This document shows positions 26,555-35,304 of a DNA stretch of 64,000 bases, piece after piece. The stretch comes from Runella sp. MFBS21 (GTDB lineage Bacteria; Bacteroidota; Bacteroidia; Cytophagales; Spirosomataceae). The stretch's first letter is position 1; each line of letters begins with the position of its first letter. Below the pieces are notes generated by a model. It was given only the letters and a program-made list of their open reading frames with translations, searched no databases and was not told the DNA's origin. The stretch lies in the NCBI RefSeq assembly GCF_029433105.1, contig NZ_JARNTW010000007.1, positions 186,001 to 250,000 on the forward strand. The letters are read 5' to 3'. Position numbers and translations under genes: made by a program.

Positions 26555-28216
26555 ATGCGATATAGTTTATGTGGCTTGGTTGCGGCGGGTTTGATGTGTT
26601 TTTCCACTTCTTTTGCGCAAGATTGTCCATCACCTTTGACTTGGAAGCCTGTTGAAAGTAATAACGTTATTGAATGGGAAAAATTTCCTGAATTTTCGCT
26701 TCCTTTTACGCTTGTCTATGAAGGCCCCCGCTTCGGTGATAGTCGCTCGCTGCCTTTGAGTCGTGGATTTAGTCATTTAGCTACTTTTTCGGGAAATGAA
26801 GGAGCCACCTTGCCCATTGGAAAAAGGGCGATTACATGGTATCATATTGCAACCGATGTCAGTAGCCAACCGTGGGCAGAACGTACCCTAGAAAGTCCTT
26901 GGGGAAACGATTTGGCTCAATACCGAAACTCGTGGAATAGCCAATTACGTGGCTATGCTAATATTTTTAATGATACACGAGGCTCTGACCGTCCTGCCTA
27001 CGATATTGTGGCCTTTGACATTGAACGAATCCATGATACCGACCGCGAAATACTAGGCATTAAAACCAATGCTCGTGTACCTGCTAATTATCGAAATCTG
27101 TCTGACAATCAGTTTGTGGATAGGTACAAAAAAGACATTCAAAAGCTCTATGCTGCACCAGGTGAGTACTTCCGAACCCTCGCACCTGCTTCTACCAAAT
27201 TGGGTAGCTACAGCGATGTATTGATTCGGGGGAGTTTTAATAATTGGCTTGGAATGACGCTCACTCCTTGGAAAGATTGGACGACCGACCCCAATTTGGT
27301 ACTCCATGTGATGCGCGATACAATCACAGGAAAAGTAGGAGGGCCGTTTTATAATCAGCTCAATTTCCTGACGCCTTCTTGCTATTATTATTATGATTAC
27401 AATACTTCACCCTTGGGAAAAGATTATTTATCCTATCTGCTCTTTGTGGTAGAAGCCAATCGTGCTTGGTCCGACAAGCCCGTGATTCCCTTTGTGTGGC
27501 TTCGTTATCACGATGCTTTCAATCCTACTATTCCGTTTGTACCTAGCTTTGTGGCAGAAGCTACGGCTATATTTCCTTTTTTCTCAGGAGCCAAAGGACT
27601 ATGGCTTTGGGAAGGTCCTGTGGCAAGCCGCCAAGATAATTATGCAGTTTACGAACATTTTATTGCGGGACTGCATCGCTTGTCTCAGTTTAAAGGATTT
27701 TTTGAAGGAAATTACGAATTAGTCATTCCCCAACCAGCGGTGGAGTCGGCACGTACCAAATCACCTCTATGGCGGGGCGCTATCAAAGGAAATGAAATTT
27801 TGATTGCGGCCCAAAACCCTTATGCCACCTCCGATACCCAAGTTACTGAACTGAAGCTTTCGTACCAAAACTGGCAAAAAACGATTACGCTAAAAGGTAG
27901 AGAAGTTTTTCTATGTAAATTTGAATACAACACCATTTCGTCGGTAAAGCCACCATCTCTTACTAATCTTCAAGTGGCTCCTAATCCAGTTCAAAACAGC
28001 TTAATTACGTATCAGTTTGAAAGCCTAACTAGTATGACAGGGACTGTATCGTTGGTTGATTTGACAGGAAGAGTACTTCAGCAAGAGCCCCTCAATGTAA
28101 ATGTGGGTAAACAAGAACGCTTCTTGAAAGCTAATTTTTTGCCCTCAGGTATGTATGTTTTGCAAGTGCAAGCGGGTGCTTATCGTTTGAGCCAACATGT
28201 AGTAGTGGCAAAGTAA
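26555..28216 (+). CDS. Secreted protein with type IX secretion sorting domain
   Basis: The 553-residue protein has a signal peptide (MRYSLCGLVAAGLMCFSTSFAQ), a large domain that reads like a TIM-barrel enzyme (YDIVAFDIERIHDTDREILG, PVIPFVWLRYHDAF, FFSGAKGLWLWEGPVASRQDNYAVYEHFIAGLHRL), and a C-terminal type A sorting domain of about 75 residues (LQVAPNPVQNS ... GMYVLQVQAGAYRLSQHVVVAK), which sends it to the type IX secretion machinery for release or surface attachment. I do not recognise the enzyme family. The ATG at 26555 is used; the upstream TTG at 26525 would spoil the signal peptide. Confidence 0.8.
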   Translation: MRYSLCGLVAAGLMCFSTSFAQDCPSPLTWKPVESNNVIEWEKFPEFSLPFTLVYEGPRFGDSRSLPLSRGFSHLATFSGNEGATLPIGKRAITWYHIATDVSSQPWAERTLESPWGNDLAQYRNSWNSQLRGYANIFNDTRGSDRPAYDIVAFDIERIHDTDREILGIKTNARVPANYRNLSDNQFVDRYKKDIQKLYAAPGEYFRTLAPASTKLGSYSDVLIRGSFNNWLGMTLTPWKDWTTDPNLVLHVMRDTITGKVGGPFYNQLNFLTPSCYYYYDYNTSPLGKDYLSYLLFVVEANRAWSDKPVIPFVWLRYHDAFNPTIPFVPSFVAEATAIFPFFSGAKGLWLWEGPVASRQDNYAVYEHFIAGLHRLSQFKGFFEGNYELVIPQPAVESARTKSPLWRGAIKGNEILIAAQNPYATSDTQVTELKLSYQNWQKTITLKGREVFLCKFEYNTISSVKPPSLTNLQVAPNPVQNSLITYQFESLTSMTGTVSLVDLTGRVLQQEPLNVNVGKQERFLKANFLPSGMYVLQVQAGAYRLSQHVVVAK

Positions 28217-28517
28217 AATGTGTAAAACTTTATTGCCAAAGGATTGAAGAGTAGGAGAAGAGATACTATCGAAATACTAATACGCCCAATTAAAGCAACA
28301 TGACTTTAATTGGGCGTTGGAATCATAACTTTTAAAGTAGGGTAAAATTCTATCAATTCTCTGATTACTAACAAAGTACAATAAATGTCTTTCAAGTAAC
28401 TTTGATTATCAATATTACATCACAAAGGAATTGATTATTTTCTAAATAAAATATACCTGACATCAGGTATATTTTGGCATGCATTTTAGTCTTTGCTTTG
28501 TGTATTGATAGGTCTCA
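28217..28517. other. 301-bp intergenic region with two separate hairpins
   Basis: Between the T9SS cargo gene and the sensor kinase no coding frame is convincing. A 14-bp inverted repeat at 28282-28317 (ACGCCCAATTAAAG, 8-nt loop) lacks a U-tract and may act as a weak terminator for the upstream gene. A second perfect palindrome at 28448-28475 is listed separately. Confidence 0.7.
28448..28475. promoter_or_regulatory. 28-bp perfect palindrome before the sensor kinase operon (possible operator)
   Basis: AAAATATACCTGA and its exact complement are separated by CA. The centre lies about 56 bp before the kinase ATG, a position typical of an operator overlapping the -33 region. It has no U-tract suitable for a terminator on the plus strand beyond the TTTT within the arm. 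Binding by the cognate NarL-type regulator is an inference from position. Confidence 0.5.
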
Positions 28518-30431
28518 ATGATTATGAAAAACAAATGGAGAAACTGGACAAAATGGGGCGAGAAGTATCGTGGCTTCTTCTGGACAATCGCCCTCATTCT
28601 GTTTGTACTTTATCAAAGACTACCTTCTTTTAAAAGCGTCACCTATACTCCAAATATTATACTTTCAGAAAAATTTGAACGACAAAACATAGGACTAAAT
28701 GTACGTTATAGCCTTCATTTTAACGAGCATTTGCTTCGACAAAAGCACACTCAACAGTTTATTAATCAAAATTTTACAGAAAAATCATCTTCTGAAATAC
28801 TTGTATTAGGTAAATCTTACCATCAATCCGAAGCATGGATTTATTTTGAAATCATCAATCCTACGGCCTTGTCCCAAAAGCTGGTTGTAGATGCGAGTCA
28901 CTTACGGTGCGATGCACTACAGATTTATACATTACAGAAAGGAATCCCTTCTCTTATGGGAAGTATTGAGCGTGCTACTCCTCTATCAGAGCGGCCCTAT
29001 CCGTTCTATGAGTTTGCGCTCCCTATATCAAGCCCACCGCATGATACTGTGGGAGTGATACTTCGTTCGAGTAGATTTACTGGACTTCATGAATTGGATT
29101 TACAACTTTCGACCGAAAAAAAATTTAAAGAATATGCCCTTACCAAAAATCTTAAAAATACATTTACAGTTTATTGGTTTTTTGCCTTCGCTGTTTTTAT
29201 GTGGGTAGTTGGAGGAATCTTTCGCCAAAAAAAACTGATTTATTTAGGTGGCTTTCTTTTCGGGCTTTGTATTATTTATCTCAATAGTGGCTACTTTGTA
29301 GATACCTTTCCCTTTGCTTCGCAATCGGCCTTAGGGCCTTCTAACGCAGGCAGTTTTTCGATATTTCTGACCAACGCCTTGTTTCATCCTTTTGCTTATC
29401 AAATGATGATTCACCTCCCCATTAATCTTCGACGTTATCGTATTTGGGCGTGGTTTTTGGCTTGTTGTAATATTTCTATGATGTTTTTGATCGTAGCTAC
29501 TGATGCCTCATGGGCAAATCTGGTATATACCAATGCACTTCAGCTACTTATCCTTGCAAATATGTTATGGGCGCTTTATCATGCGTATTTAGCTTATATT
29601 AGAGCCAATATTTCTTATTATTTGCTTGTAGAAGCCTTTGTGTTTGTCCCTCCGTTGGTAGAGTTATCGCTTCGCTATTTTAAGTTTTCCAGTTCCCCAT
29701 CTCCATTTAGTGAAATCTTTTTCAACGCCTCAGCTGTGATTCTTCTGGTAGCCTATCTTGCCCTCGAAGAACTCAAAAACGAACTTATCCTTAAACAGAA
29801 TCTTTTGGAGCGTTTAGATCAACTTCGGCAAAATACTGAAGCGCAGAGAAAATCAGAAATTGAGGCAATTGGGCGCAATCTTCACGACCAAGTAGGCAAT
29901 ACCCTAGCCTCAGCACTTGGCTATTTGAATATGAAAAAAGTCAACGTTGCTACGGCCAAAACACAAATAATGAATGCTCTTACTGAGTTGCGGTTTATTA
30001 GCCATAATCTTGTCAAAGATGATGACCGGCCATTGTCCGAAAAAGTAGAATCTTTGATAAGTCGATTCAATGATTTCTCTACTACCAACTTTTATTTTCA
30101 AGATTATAGCGAAAAAAAAATTGATGAACTTCCTCAGCTAACCCAGCAAAATGTTTATAATATCATCGAAGAATTGATGACAAACATCATCAAACACGCT
30201 CAAGCTACTGAAGCACATATTCAGTTTTTTGCCAATGATTCTCAATGGCAAGTAAGCATCGAAGACGATGGTATGGGGTTTGACACTAATCAGACCTATC
30301 AGGGGATTGGACTTCAAAACATCTATAAAAGAGCCGAATTAAGCTCCCTTCGTGTTCTGATAGACTCAACAAATGACGGAACTAGTGTAATCATCGAAAC
30401 AAACCATGCCCACAACAGTACTCATTATTGA
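28518..30431 (+). CDS. 7TMR-DISM-type sensor histidine kinase (NarX/HisKA_3 class)
   Basis: The 637-residue protein has an N-terminal membrane anchor, an extracytoplasmic beta domain of about 170 residues (7TMR-DISMED2-like: SEAWIYFEIINPTALSQKLVVDASHLRCDALQIYTL), a seven-helix membrane module (about residues 215-415), a coiled coil, the HisKA_3 phospho-acceptor box EIEAIGRNLHDQVGNTLASALGYL, and an ATPase domain with NIIEELMTNIIKHAQAT and GIGLQNIYKRAELS. DISM proteins probably sense small ligands such as carbohydrates. The end of the gene overlaps the start of its response regulator by 26 bp, so the two are translationally coupled. ATG at 28518 or 28524 are both possible. Confidence 0.93.
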   Translation: MIMKNKWRNWTKWGEKYRGFFWTIALILFVLYQRLPSFKSVTYTPNIILSEKFERQNIGLNVRYSLHFNEHLLRQKHTQQFINQNFTEKSSSEILVLGKSYHQSEAWIYFEIINPTALSQKLVVDASHLRCDALQIYTLQKGIPSLMGSIERATPLSERPYPFYEFALPISSPPHDTVGVILRSSRFTGLHELDLQLSTEKKFKEYALTKNLKNTFTVYWFFAFAVFMWVVGGIFRQKKLIYLGGFLFGLCIIYLNSGYFVDTFPFASQSALGPSNAGSFSIFLTNALFHPFAYQMMIHLPINLRRYRIWAWFLACCNISMMFLIVATDASWANLVYTNALQLLILANMLWALYHAYLAYIRANISYYLLVEAFVFVPPLVELSLRYFKFSSSPSPFSEIFFNASAVILLVAYLALEELKNELILKQNLLERLDQLRQNTEAQRKSEIEAIGRNLHDQVGNTLASALGYLNMKKVNVATAKTQIMNALTELRFISHNLVKDDDRPLSEKVESLISRFNDFSTTNFYFQDYSEKKIDELPQLTQQNVYNIIEELMTNIIKHAQATEAHIQFFANDSQWQVSIEDDGMGFDTNQTYQGIGLQNIYKRAELSSLRVLIDSTNDGTSVIIETNHAHNSTHY

Positions 30432-31026
30432 CGATCACCAGCTTTTCAATGACGGTTTAAGCTTGATTTTGAAAGAATCTGCCTTTTTTCAAGTAATAGG
30501 TCAAGTATATGATAGTAGGCAAGCTGTATATCAATGCCAGACTCTCAACCCCAAACTCGTATTGGTTGATTTCAATATGCCTCATTTGGACGGGCTAGGC
30601 GTTGTGAATGCCCTCAAAGCGCAAGGTTTTAAGGGTAAAATAGTAGTAATCAGTATGTATGCCGATGCCAAAGAAATCGCCATATTCAAACAATTGGGCA
30701 TAGACGGATATCTCCCCAAAACTACTCCTGCTTCTGAGTTAATTAAGGTACTAAAAAAAATCATGGCTAATGAACGTATCTATGAATCTCTTAATCTTCA
30801 AAAAAAACGCTCTATCAAAGAAGTATCAGAATATAAACTCACCAAGCGAGAAATAGATATTTTAAGAGCCCTAAAAAAAGGAATTACTACTGAGCAAGTA
30901 GCCCACGAACTAAACCTTAGTTATTATACTGTAGAAACACACCGCAAAAACATTAATCAAAAACTCAACTTAAAAAGCAAAATTGAATTTTATGATTTTC
31001 TACGAAACTTTGAGAGAGAAGACTAA
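30406..31026 (+). CDS. NarL/LuxR-type response regulator
   Basis: The 206-residue protein has a receiver domain (LIIDDHQLFNDGLSLIL; phospho-Asp in LVLVDFNMPHLDGLGV; Thr/Ser in VVISMYADAKE; Lys in GYLPKTTP) and a C-terminal LuxR helix-turn-helix (KLTKREIDILRALKKGITTEQVAHELNLSYYTVETHRKNINQKLNL). It is the partner of the 7TM kinase, whose gene it overlaps by 26 bp. Its gene ends 5 bp from the convergent AraC-type regulator, with no room for a terminator. Confidence 0.95.
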   Translation: MPTTVLIIDDHQLFNDGLSLILKESAFFQVIGQVYDSRQAVYQCQTLNPKLVLVDFNMPHLDGLGVVNALKAQGFKGKIVVISMYADAKEIAIFKQLGIDGYLPKTTPASELIKVLKKIMANERIYESLNLQKKRSIKEVSEYKLTKREIDILRALKKGITTEQVAHELNLSYYTVETHRKNINQKLNLKSKIEFYDFLRNFERED

Positions 31027-31031
31027 AGCCC

Positions 31032-31925
31032 CTAAAAAACAACGTGCATAGTATGTTGATTTTGGGTCATCTGCTTCTGAAATTGTTTCGGAGACTGACC
31101 TACTTGTTTTTTGAAAATACGCACAAAATACGCATCATCATCATATCCTAGCTGCTCGGCAACTTCGGCAATGGTGTTTTCTTTTTGGAGTAACAAACGC
31201 TTTGCTTCAATCATTACTCTTTTCAAAATCAATGCACCAGTTGTTTGGTGTTGGATTTCTTGGCAGATACGGTTGAGGTGTCGGGGAGTCATATGCATCA
31301 AATCCGCATAATCTTTAGGAAGCTTTTTGACCCTAAAATTTTCTTCTATCAATCGTTCTAATTTTTTCACTCTCAAAAAATTAAGGTGCGAAGACGGTAC
31401 CCTTTCTTCCTGATAAATCCGCGTCAGATGAATATAAACCAAATCAATCAAAGACGTGAGTTTGGGGTATTTGAGTGGCAACAGCTGCTGATATTCGTCA
31501 TAGATAGCTTTGAACAAAGGGATGATTTCTTGGAGCTGAGTTTCAGTGAGGTATATCGCCGGGTAATTTATTTCCAAATAATAAAAAGGAAAATCACTGA
31601 GCCGTTTTGAAAGGTAAGTCTGATTATAGAAGGCTTCGGTATGAAAAAATACATAGCCGTCTACATCTTCAGAAAGCACCCAGCTATGTACTTGGCCGGG
31701 AGTCAGCAAAAATACACTACCCGGTCGAACATCATAAGTATCAAAATCTATGTAATGAGTACCGCTACCCCTCGTAAAAAGTACCGCGATATAAGTACTA
31801 TGCTTGTGAGGGGTATTTACAAATTGATGCTCCTCCAAATGTGGCCGAAGCGCATTGGCATACAAAGCATGAGCCATGCTATCTTCGGCAAATTCGGCTA
31901 TGCCATAAATAGGGAAATTTTTCAT
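31032..31925 (-). CDS. AraC-family transcriptional regulator
   Basis: The 297-residue protein has an N-terminal cupin-type sensing domain (HKHSTYIAVLFTRGSGTHYIDFDTYDVRPGSVFLLTPGQVHSW) and a C-terminal double helix-turn-helix (LPKDYADLMHMTPRHLNRICQEIQHQTTGALILKRVMIEAKRLLLQKENTIAEVAEQLGYDDDAYFVRIFKKQVGQSPKQF). I start at the ATG at 31925 (MKNFPIYGIAEF); the earlier TTG adds 21 residues unlike the family. The sensed ligand and target genes are unknown. Confidence 0.93.
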   Translation of the reverse strand: MKNFPIYGIAEFAEDSMAHALYANALRPHLEEHQFVNTPHKHSTYIAVLFTRGSGTHYIDFDTYDVRPGSVFLLTPGQVHSWVLSEDVDGYVFFHTEAFYNQTYLSKRLSDFPFYYLEINYPAIYLTETQLQEIIPLFKAIYDEYQQLLPLKYPKLTSLIDLVYIHLTRIYQEERVPSSHLNFLRVKKLERLIEENFRVKKLPKDYADLMHMTPRHLNRICQEIQHQTTGALILKRVMIEAKRLLLQKENTIAEVAEQLGYDDDAYFVRIFKKQVGQSPKQFQKQMTQNQHTMHVVF

Positions 31926-32029
31926 GATACACGCTAATGTCCGTTTAGTACTATTTTTTGGCACTAAATGCTCTGTTTTGTCAAGCAATAGGGCCCTATT
32001 TTTGCATTGTAAACATTTTCAATAAAGCA

Positions 32030-32386
32030 ATGGCACTCTATCATATGATTCACAATAGATGTCCTAAATGTCATCAGGGACAAGTTTTTAAAACCAATAA
32101 TCTCTTCAGCTTTCGTCCTACCAAAATGGAAGATGTGTGTCCGCATTGCCATCAAAACTTTGTCAAAGAGCCAGGGTTTTATTGGGGAGCAATGTACGTA
32201 AGCTATGCCTTGGCTACCGCCGAAATGGCCCTAGCCTACGTTACAGCCTTATTGTTGGGGGCAAGTCCTTTCGATTTTGTCAATTTGGGGATTTGTATCG
32301 CCGTTGTTATCTTTTTATTTCCTTTCAATTTCCGGATGGCTCGCCTGATATGGCTTTATCTGTTTACGGGTGTGGTCGAGTCCTAG
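32030..32386 (+). CDS. DUF983 family membrane protein
   Basis: The 118-residue protein begins with a zinc-ribbon-like pair of CxxC motifs (NRCPKCHQGQVF and VCPHCHQNF) followed by the DUF983 signature VKEPGFYWGAMYVSYALA and two membrane helices. The family is of unknown function and common in Bacteroidota and Alphaproteobacteria. The start is ATG 32030, directly before the first CxxC; the longer upstream frame is not conserved-looking. The gene ends one base from the stop of the convergent rluD gene, so there is no terminator between them. Confidence 0.88.
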   Translation: MALYHMIHNRCPKCHQGQVFKTNNLFSFRPTKMEDVCPHCHQNFVKEPGFYWGAMYVSYALATAEMALAYVTALLLGASPFDFVNLGICIAVVIFLFPFNFRMARLIWLYLFTGVVES

Positions 32387-32387
32387 C

Positions 32388-33416
32388 CTAAGAGGATGCG
32401 TACTTTTCCCATTTTTCTATGACAGCTTTAAAGTCAACCGGCAATTCGGAATCGAACTGAAGCCATTGTTTGGTGCGTGGGTGCTGAAACCCAATCGACT
32501 TAGCATGAAGGGCTTGCCGAGGCATAAGCTCAAAACAATTTTCAACAAAAGCCCGATAGCTACCGCTTGTGGTTCCACGGAGTATTTTGTCACCACCGTA
32601 TACCGAGTCACTAAACAGCGGATGCCCCAAGTGCTGAAAATGCGCCCTAATCTGGTGAGTTCGTCCAGTCTCTAAATTACATTTTACGAGCGATACATAC
32701 TTGTAAGATTGCAATACTTCGTAATGCGTTACGGCATGCTTTCCTTGACTACCATCCACATACACCGACATCACTTTACGATCACGAGCACTTCTTCCGA
32801 TGTGCCCTACTATCGTTCCTTTGCTTTCTTTTGGTTCTCCCCATACCAAAGCATAATAGGTACGCTCAGTAGTATGCTCAAAAAACTGACGTGCAATATG
32901 CGCCATAGAATATTCGGTTTTGGCAATCACTAAGAGTCCTGAAGTATCTTTGTCGATACGATGAATCAAACCAGGGCGGGCTTCTCCGTTGCGTCCTGTG
33001 GGCAAATGCTGAAAATGATAAACTAGCGCATTGACGACCGTCCCGCTCCAATTGCCATAGGCAGGATGCACTACCATACCAGCGGGCTTGTTGAGGACAA
33101 GTACTTCTTCATCTTCGTAGACAATGTCAAGCGGAATATTTTCGGGGATAATCTCAGTTTCGCGGGGGGGGTGAGGCAGCGAAATCGTAATCACATCAAA
33201 TGGTTTGACCTTATAGCTTGATTTTATAGCTTTATTATTAACTTTGACCGATTCAGTCTCAATCGCATTCTGAAGCTTAGTACGAGTGACACCAGAAAGA
33301 TGATGTTTCAAATAATGGTCTATACGCATAAGGGTTTGGCCCTTATCGGCTACTATTCTATGATGCTCATAAAGCTCTTCATCTTCTTCTGTCAAGTATG
33401 GGTTGTTTTCTTGCAT
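32388..33416 (-). CDS. rluD: RluA/RluD-family 23S rRNA pseudouridine synthase
   Basis: RluD-type enzymes convert uridines of 23S rRNA helix 69 to pseudouridine. The 342-residue protein has an S4 RNA-binding domain (MRIDHYLKHHLSGVTRTKLQNAIETESVKVNNK) and the catalytic domain with VLNKPAGMVVHPA, the active-site motif GLIHRIDKDTSGLLVIAKT (catalytic Asp in RxD), and the TGRTHQIRAHFQHLGHPLFSDSVYGG motif. The exact rRNA target (RluD versus RluA or RluC) is inferred from the S4 domain and overall similarity. I use ATG 33416 (MQENNPYL). Confidence 0.88.
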   Translation of the reverse strand: MQENNPYLTEEDEELYEHHRIVADKGQTLMRIDHYLKHHLSGVTRTKLQNAIETESVKVNNKAIKSSYKVKPFDVITISLPHPPRETEIIPENIPLDIVYEDEEVLVLNKPAGMVVHPAYGNWSGTVVNALVYHFQHLPTGRNGEARPGLIHRIDKDTSGLLVIAKTEYSMAHIARQFFEHTTERTYYALVWGEPKESKGTIVGHIGRSARDRKVMSVYVDGSQGKHAVTHYEVLQSYKYVSLVKCNLETGRTHQIRAHFQHLGHPLFSDSVYGGDKILRGTTSGSYRAFVENCFELMPRQALHAKSIGFQHPRTKQWLQFDSELPVDFKAVIEKWEKYASS

Positions 33417-33501
33417 TGAAATATTTTTTAAATTTCGCAATAAAATTTTTAAGATTGCGTTTCTTGGGCTAATAACTAATCCTAACAATTATAAAAATCT
33501 T

Positions 33502-34464
33502 ATGGACTACAATCAAGGACAAAAGAATGACCGTAAAAGCCTTCTCCTTGCTGCATTGGCTATTTTAGCGCTCCTCAACGTGGTGCTAATTTATTTTTTC
33601 TACAAAGAACGAGAAAAGAATAAAGAACAAGAAACAGTAATTGCAGCTAAAACGGAAGAGCTTGTCTCTACCAAGATGAAATTAGATTCTATTTCTGCTC
33701 AGTTGGATGCTAAAATTGCTGAAATCCAACAACTAGGTGGTCAGGTTGATTCTCTTATTGCTTTGAAACAACAAATTGAACGAGATAAAGCGGCCCTTAA
33801 AAGTGCTTCAACAGCTGCCTCGGTCGATGTCTCTAGATACAAACAAAAGATTCGTGAATATGAAGCGATTTTAAATCAAAAAGACCAAGATATCGCTAAA
33901 CTCAAGGAAGAATTGGGAATTGTGACGGCCCAAAACCAAGAACTTGCCAGCAAAGTAACTGGCTTAGAAGGCGAAAAACAAACCTTGCAAAAAAGCTTTG
34001 AAGATTCGGTCGGAACTTTGAGCAACAAAAACCGGGAATTGGCCGAGAAAGTTACGATTGCCTCTGCCTTAAAGGCCGAAAAAATCGCCGTAAATGCCGT
34101 ATCGGCTAAAGGGAAAGAACGTGATGGTGGTAGCTACCGTGCCAAACGTATTGACAAACTTAAAGTAGATTTTGACTTAGCCGCCAACCCTATCTCTCCC
34201 AATGGCGAACGCGAAATTTATCTCCGTATCTTGGATCCAGAAGGAGCAGTGATGGCTGATATGGCTACTGGCTCAGGTACTTTTGTGTATCAAGGCAGAG
34301 AGACTGTTTATACCGCCAAACAAACGCTAGACTATAGCAACGAAGGCTCACAAGGCTCTATTATTTATTCAAGAGGTGGTATACCACTCAAAAAAGGCGA
34401 ACATACTATTGAACTTTACTGCCAAGGGTTCCGTATTGGGTCTACGGTATTTAAAGTCAAATAA
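33502..34464 (+). CDS. Membrane-anchored coiled-coil protein, unknown function
   Basis: The 320-residue protein has one N-terminal membrane helix (SLLLAALAILALLNVVLIYFFY), a long coiled coil over about residues 35-185 rich in Lys, Glu, Gln and Leu heptads, and a C-terminal beta-rich domain of about 110 residues (KLKVDFDLAANPISPNGEREIYLRILDPEGAVM ... GIPLKKGEHTIELYCQGFRIGSTVFKVK). Related proteins are widespread in Cytophagales as hypothetical proteins. It is likely anchored in the inner membrane with the coiled coil outward. Start ATG 33502 gives a positively charged end before the helix. A large two-tier terminator follows. Confidence 0.8.
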   Translation: MDYNQGQKNDRKSLLLAALAILALLNVVLIYFFYKEREKNKEQETVIAAKTEELVSTKMKLDSISAQLDAKIAEIQQLGGQVDSLIALKQQIERDKAALKSASTAASVDVSRYKQKIREYEAILNQKDQDIAKLKEELGIVTAQNQELASKVTGLEGEKQTLQKSFEDSVGTLSNKNRELAEKVTIASALKAEKIAVNAVSAKGKERDGGSYRAKRIDKLKVDFDLAANPISPNGEREIYLRILDPEGAVMADMATGSGTFVYQGRETVYTAKQTLDYSNEGSQGSIIYSRGGIPLKKGEHTIELYCQGFRIGSTVFKVK

Positions 34465-34482
34465 TTCCTTTATGGCTGTGAT

Positions 34483-34559
34483 AGAGAGGATTAGAGTTGT
34501 TTTTGGGAAATAAATAAAAGTTTTTACCCAAAAATGAACCTCTAACCCTCTCTTTTTTT
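34483..34559 (+). terminator. Large two-tier hairpin with U-tract before infC
   Basis: Outer arms AGAGAGGATTAGAG and CTCTAACCCTCTCT (one mismatch) enclose an inner stem TTTTTGGG / CCCAAAAA; a T7 run follows. It most simply terminates the coiled-coil gene. It also lies about 110 bp before infC, so a role in infC control is possible. Confidence 0.75.
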
Positions 34560-34666
34560 GTTATTTGTAAATAAAAATAAACTTTTTTCCACGTTTTTTT
34601 GTAGAAAACTCAACTATTGATTAGTTTTCGCAGTAAACAAAATGTTACTATAATTTTAAGTACTGA

Positions 34667-35221
34667 ATGGCTCAACAACAACGCAAACCTTTCCGCCCAG
34701 TAAGACAAGAAGAACCGTACCGTATCAATGATCGTATCCGTGTACCTCAAGTACGCCTCGTAGGTGAAAACATTGCTCCTGGCATCTATGATATTCAGCA
34801 AGCATTGCGCATGGCTGAAGAGCAAAACCTTGATTTGGTAGAGATTTCTCCTAATGCCGTTCCGCCTGTTTGCAAAGTGATTGATTATTCTAAGTTCAAA
34901 TACGAACAAAAGAAAAAGCAAAAAGAGATTAAAGCAAACGCCCAAAAAGTAGTCATTAAAGAAATCCGGTTTAGTCCCACTACCGACGATCACGATTATG
35001 AATTTAAGCTAAAACACGCGCTCAACTTCCTAAAAGAAGGAGCAAAGGTGAAAGCTTATGTACAGTTTTCTGGTCGGGAAATTGTATTTAAAGAACAAGG
35101 CTATAAATTGCTTGAGCGTTTTGCCAAAGGACTCGATGAAGTAGGTAAAATCGAATTAGAGCCTAAATTGGAAGGCAAACGTATGAGTATTATTTTAACG
35201 CCTAAAGCGCTCAAAAAATAA
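34667..35221 (+). CDS. infC: Translation initiation factor IF-3
   Basis: IF-3 binds the 30S subunit, checks the start codon and prevents early 50S joining. The 184-residue protein has the N-domain ([67 protein letters not shown]), the lysine-rich linker helix and the C-domain ([42 protein letters not shown]). It starts with ATG, unlike the AUU start of E. coli infC. In most bacteria infC is followed by rpmI and rplT; here a terminator and a leftward transporter gene follow, and thrS is not upstream. Confidence 0.97.
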   Translation: MAQQQRKPFRPVRQEEPYRINDRIRVPQVRLVGENIAPGIYDIQQALRMAEEQNLDLVEISPNAVPPVCKVIDYSKFKYEQKKKQKEIKANAQKVVIKEIRFSPTTDDHDYEFKLKHALNFLKEGAKVKAYVQFSGREIVFKEQGYKLLERFAKGLDEVGKIELEPKLEGKRMSIILTPKALKK

Positions 35222-35256
35222 GCGCAAGAAGCATTTTATCTTGCATGATATATCGC

Positions 35257-35288
35257 AAAAGCTGCAAATATTCTTTGCAGCTTTTTTG
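35257..35288 (+). terminator. Rho-independent terminator after infC
   Basis: Arms AAAAGCTGCAAA and TTTGCAGCTTTT, a 5-nt loop and a T-run follow the infC stop by about 35 bp. The A-rich left flank lets it also serve the convergent EamA gene. Confidence 0.88.
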
Positions 35289-35304
35289 TGTTGTATCTCA
35301 TTTT

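Noticed and set aside
35222-35304. rpmI (L35) gene after infC
   Set aside because: The 83-bp gap holds only a terminator; no lysine/arginine-rich frame of the right size is present on either strand.
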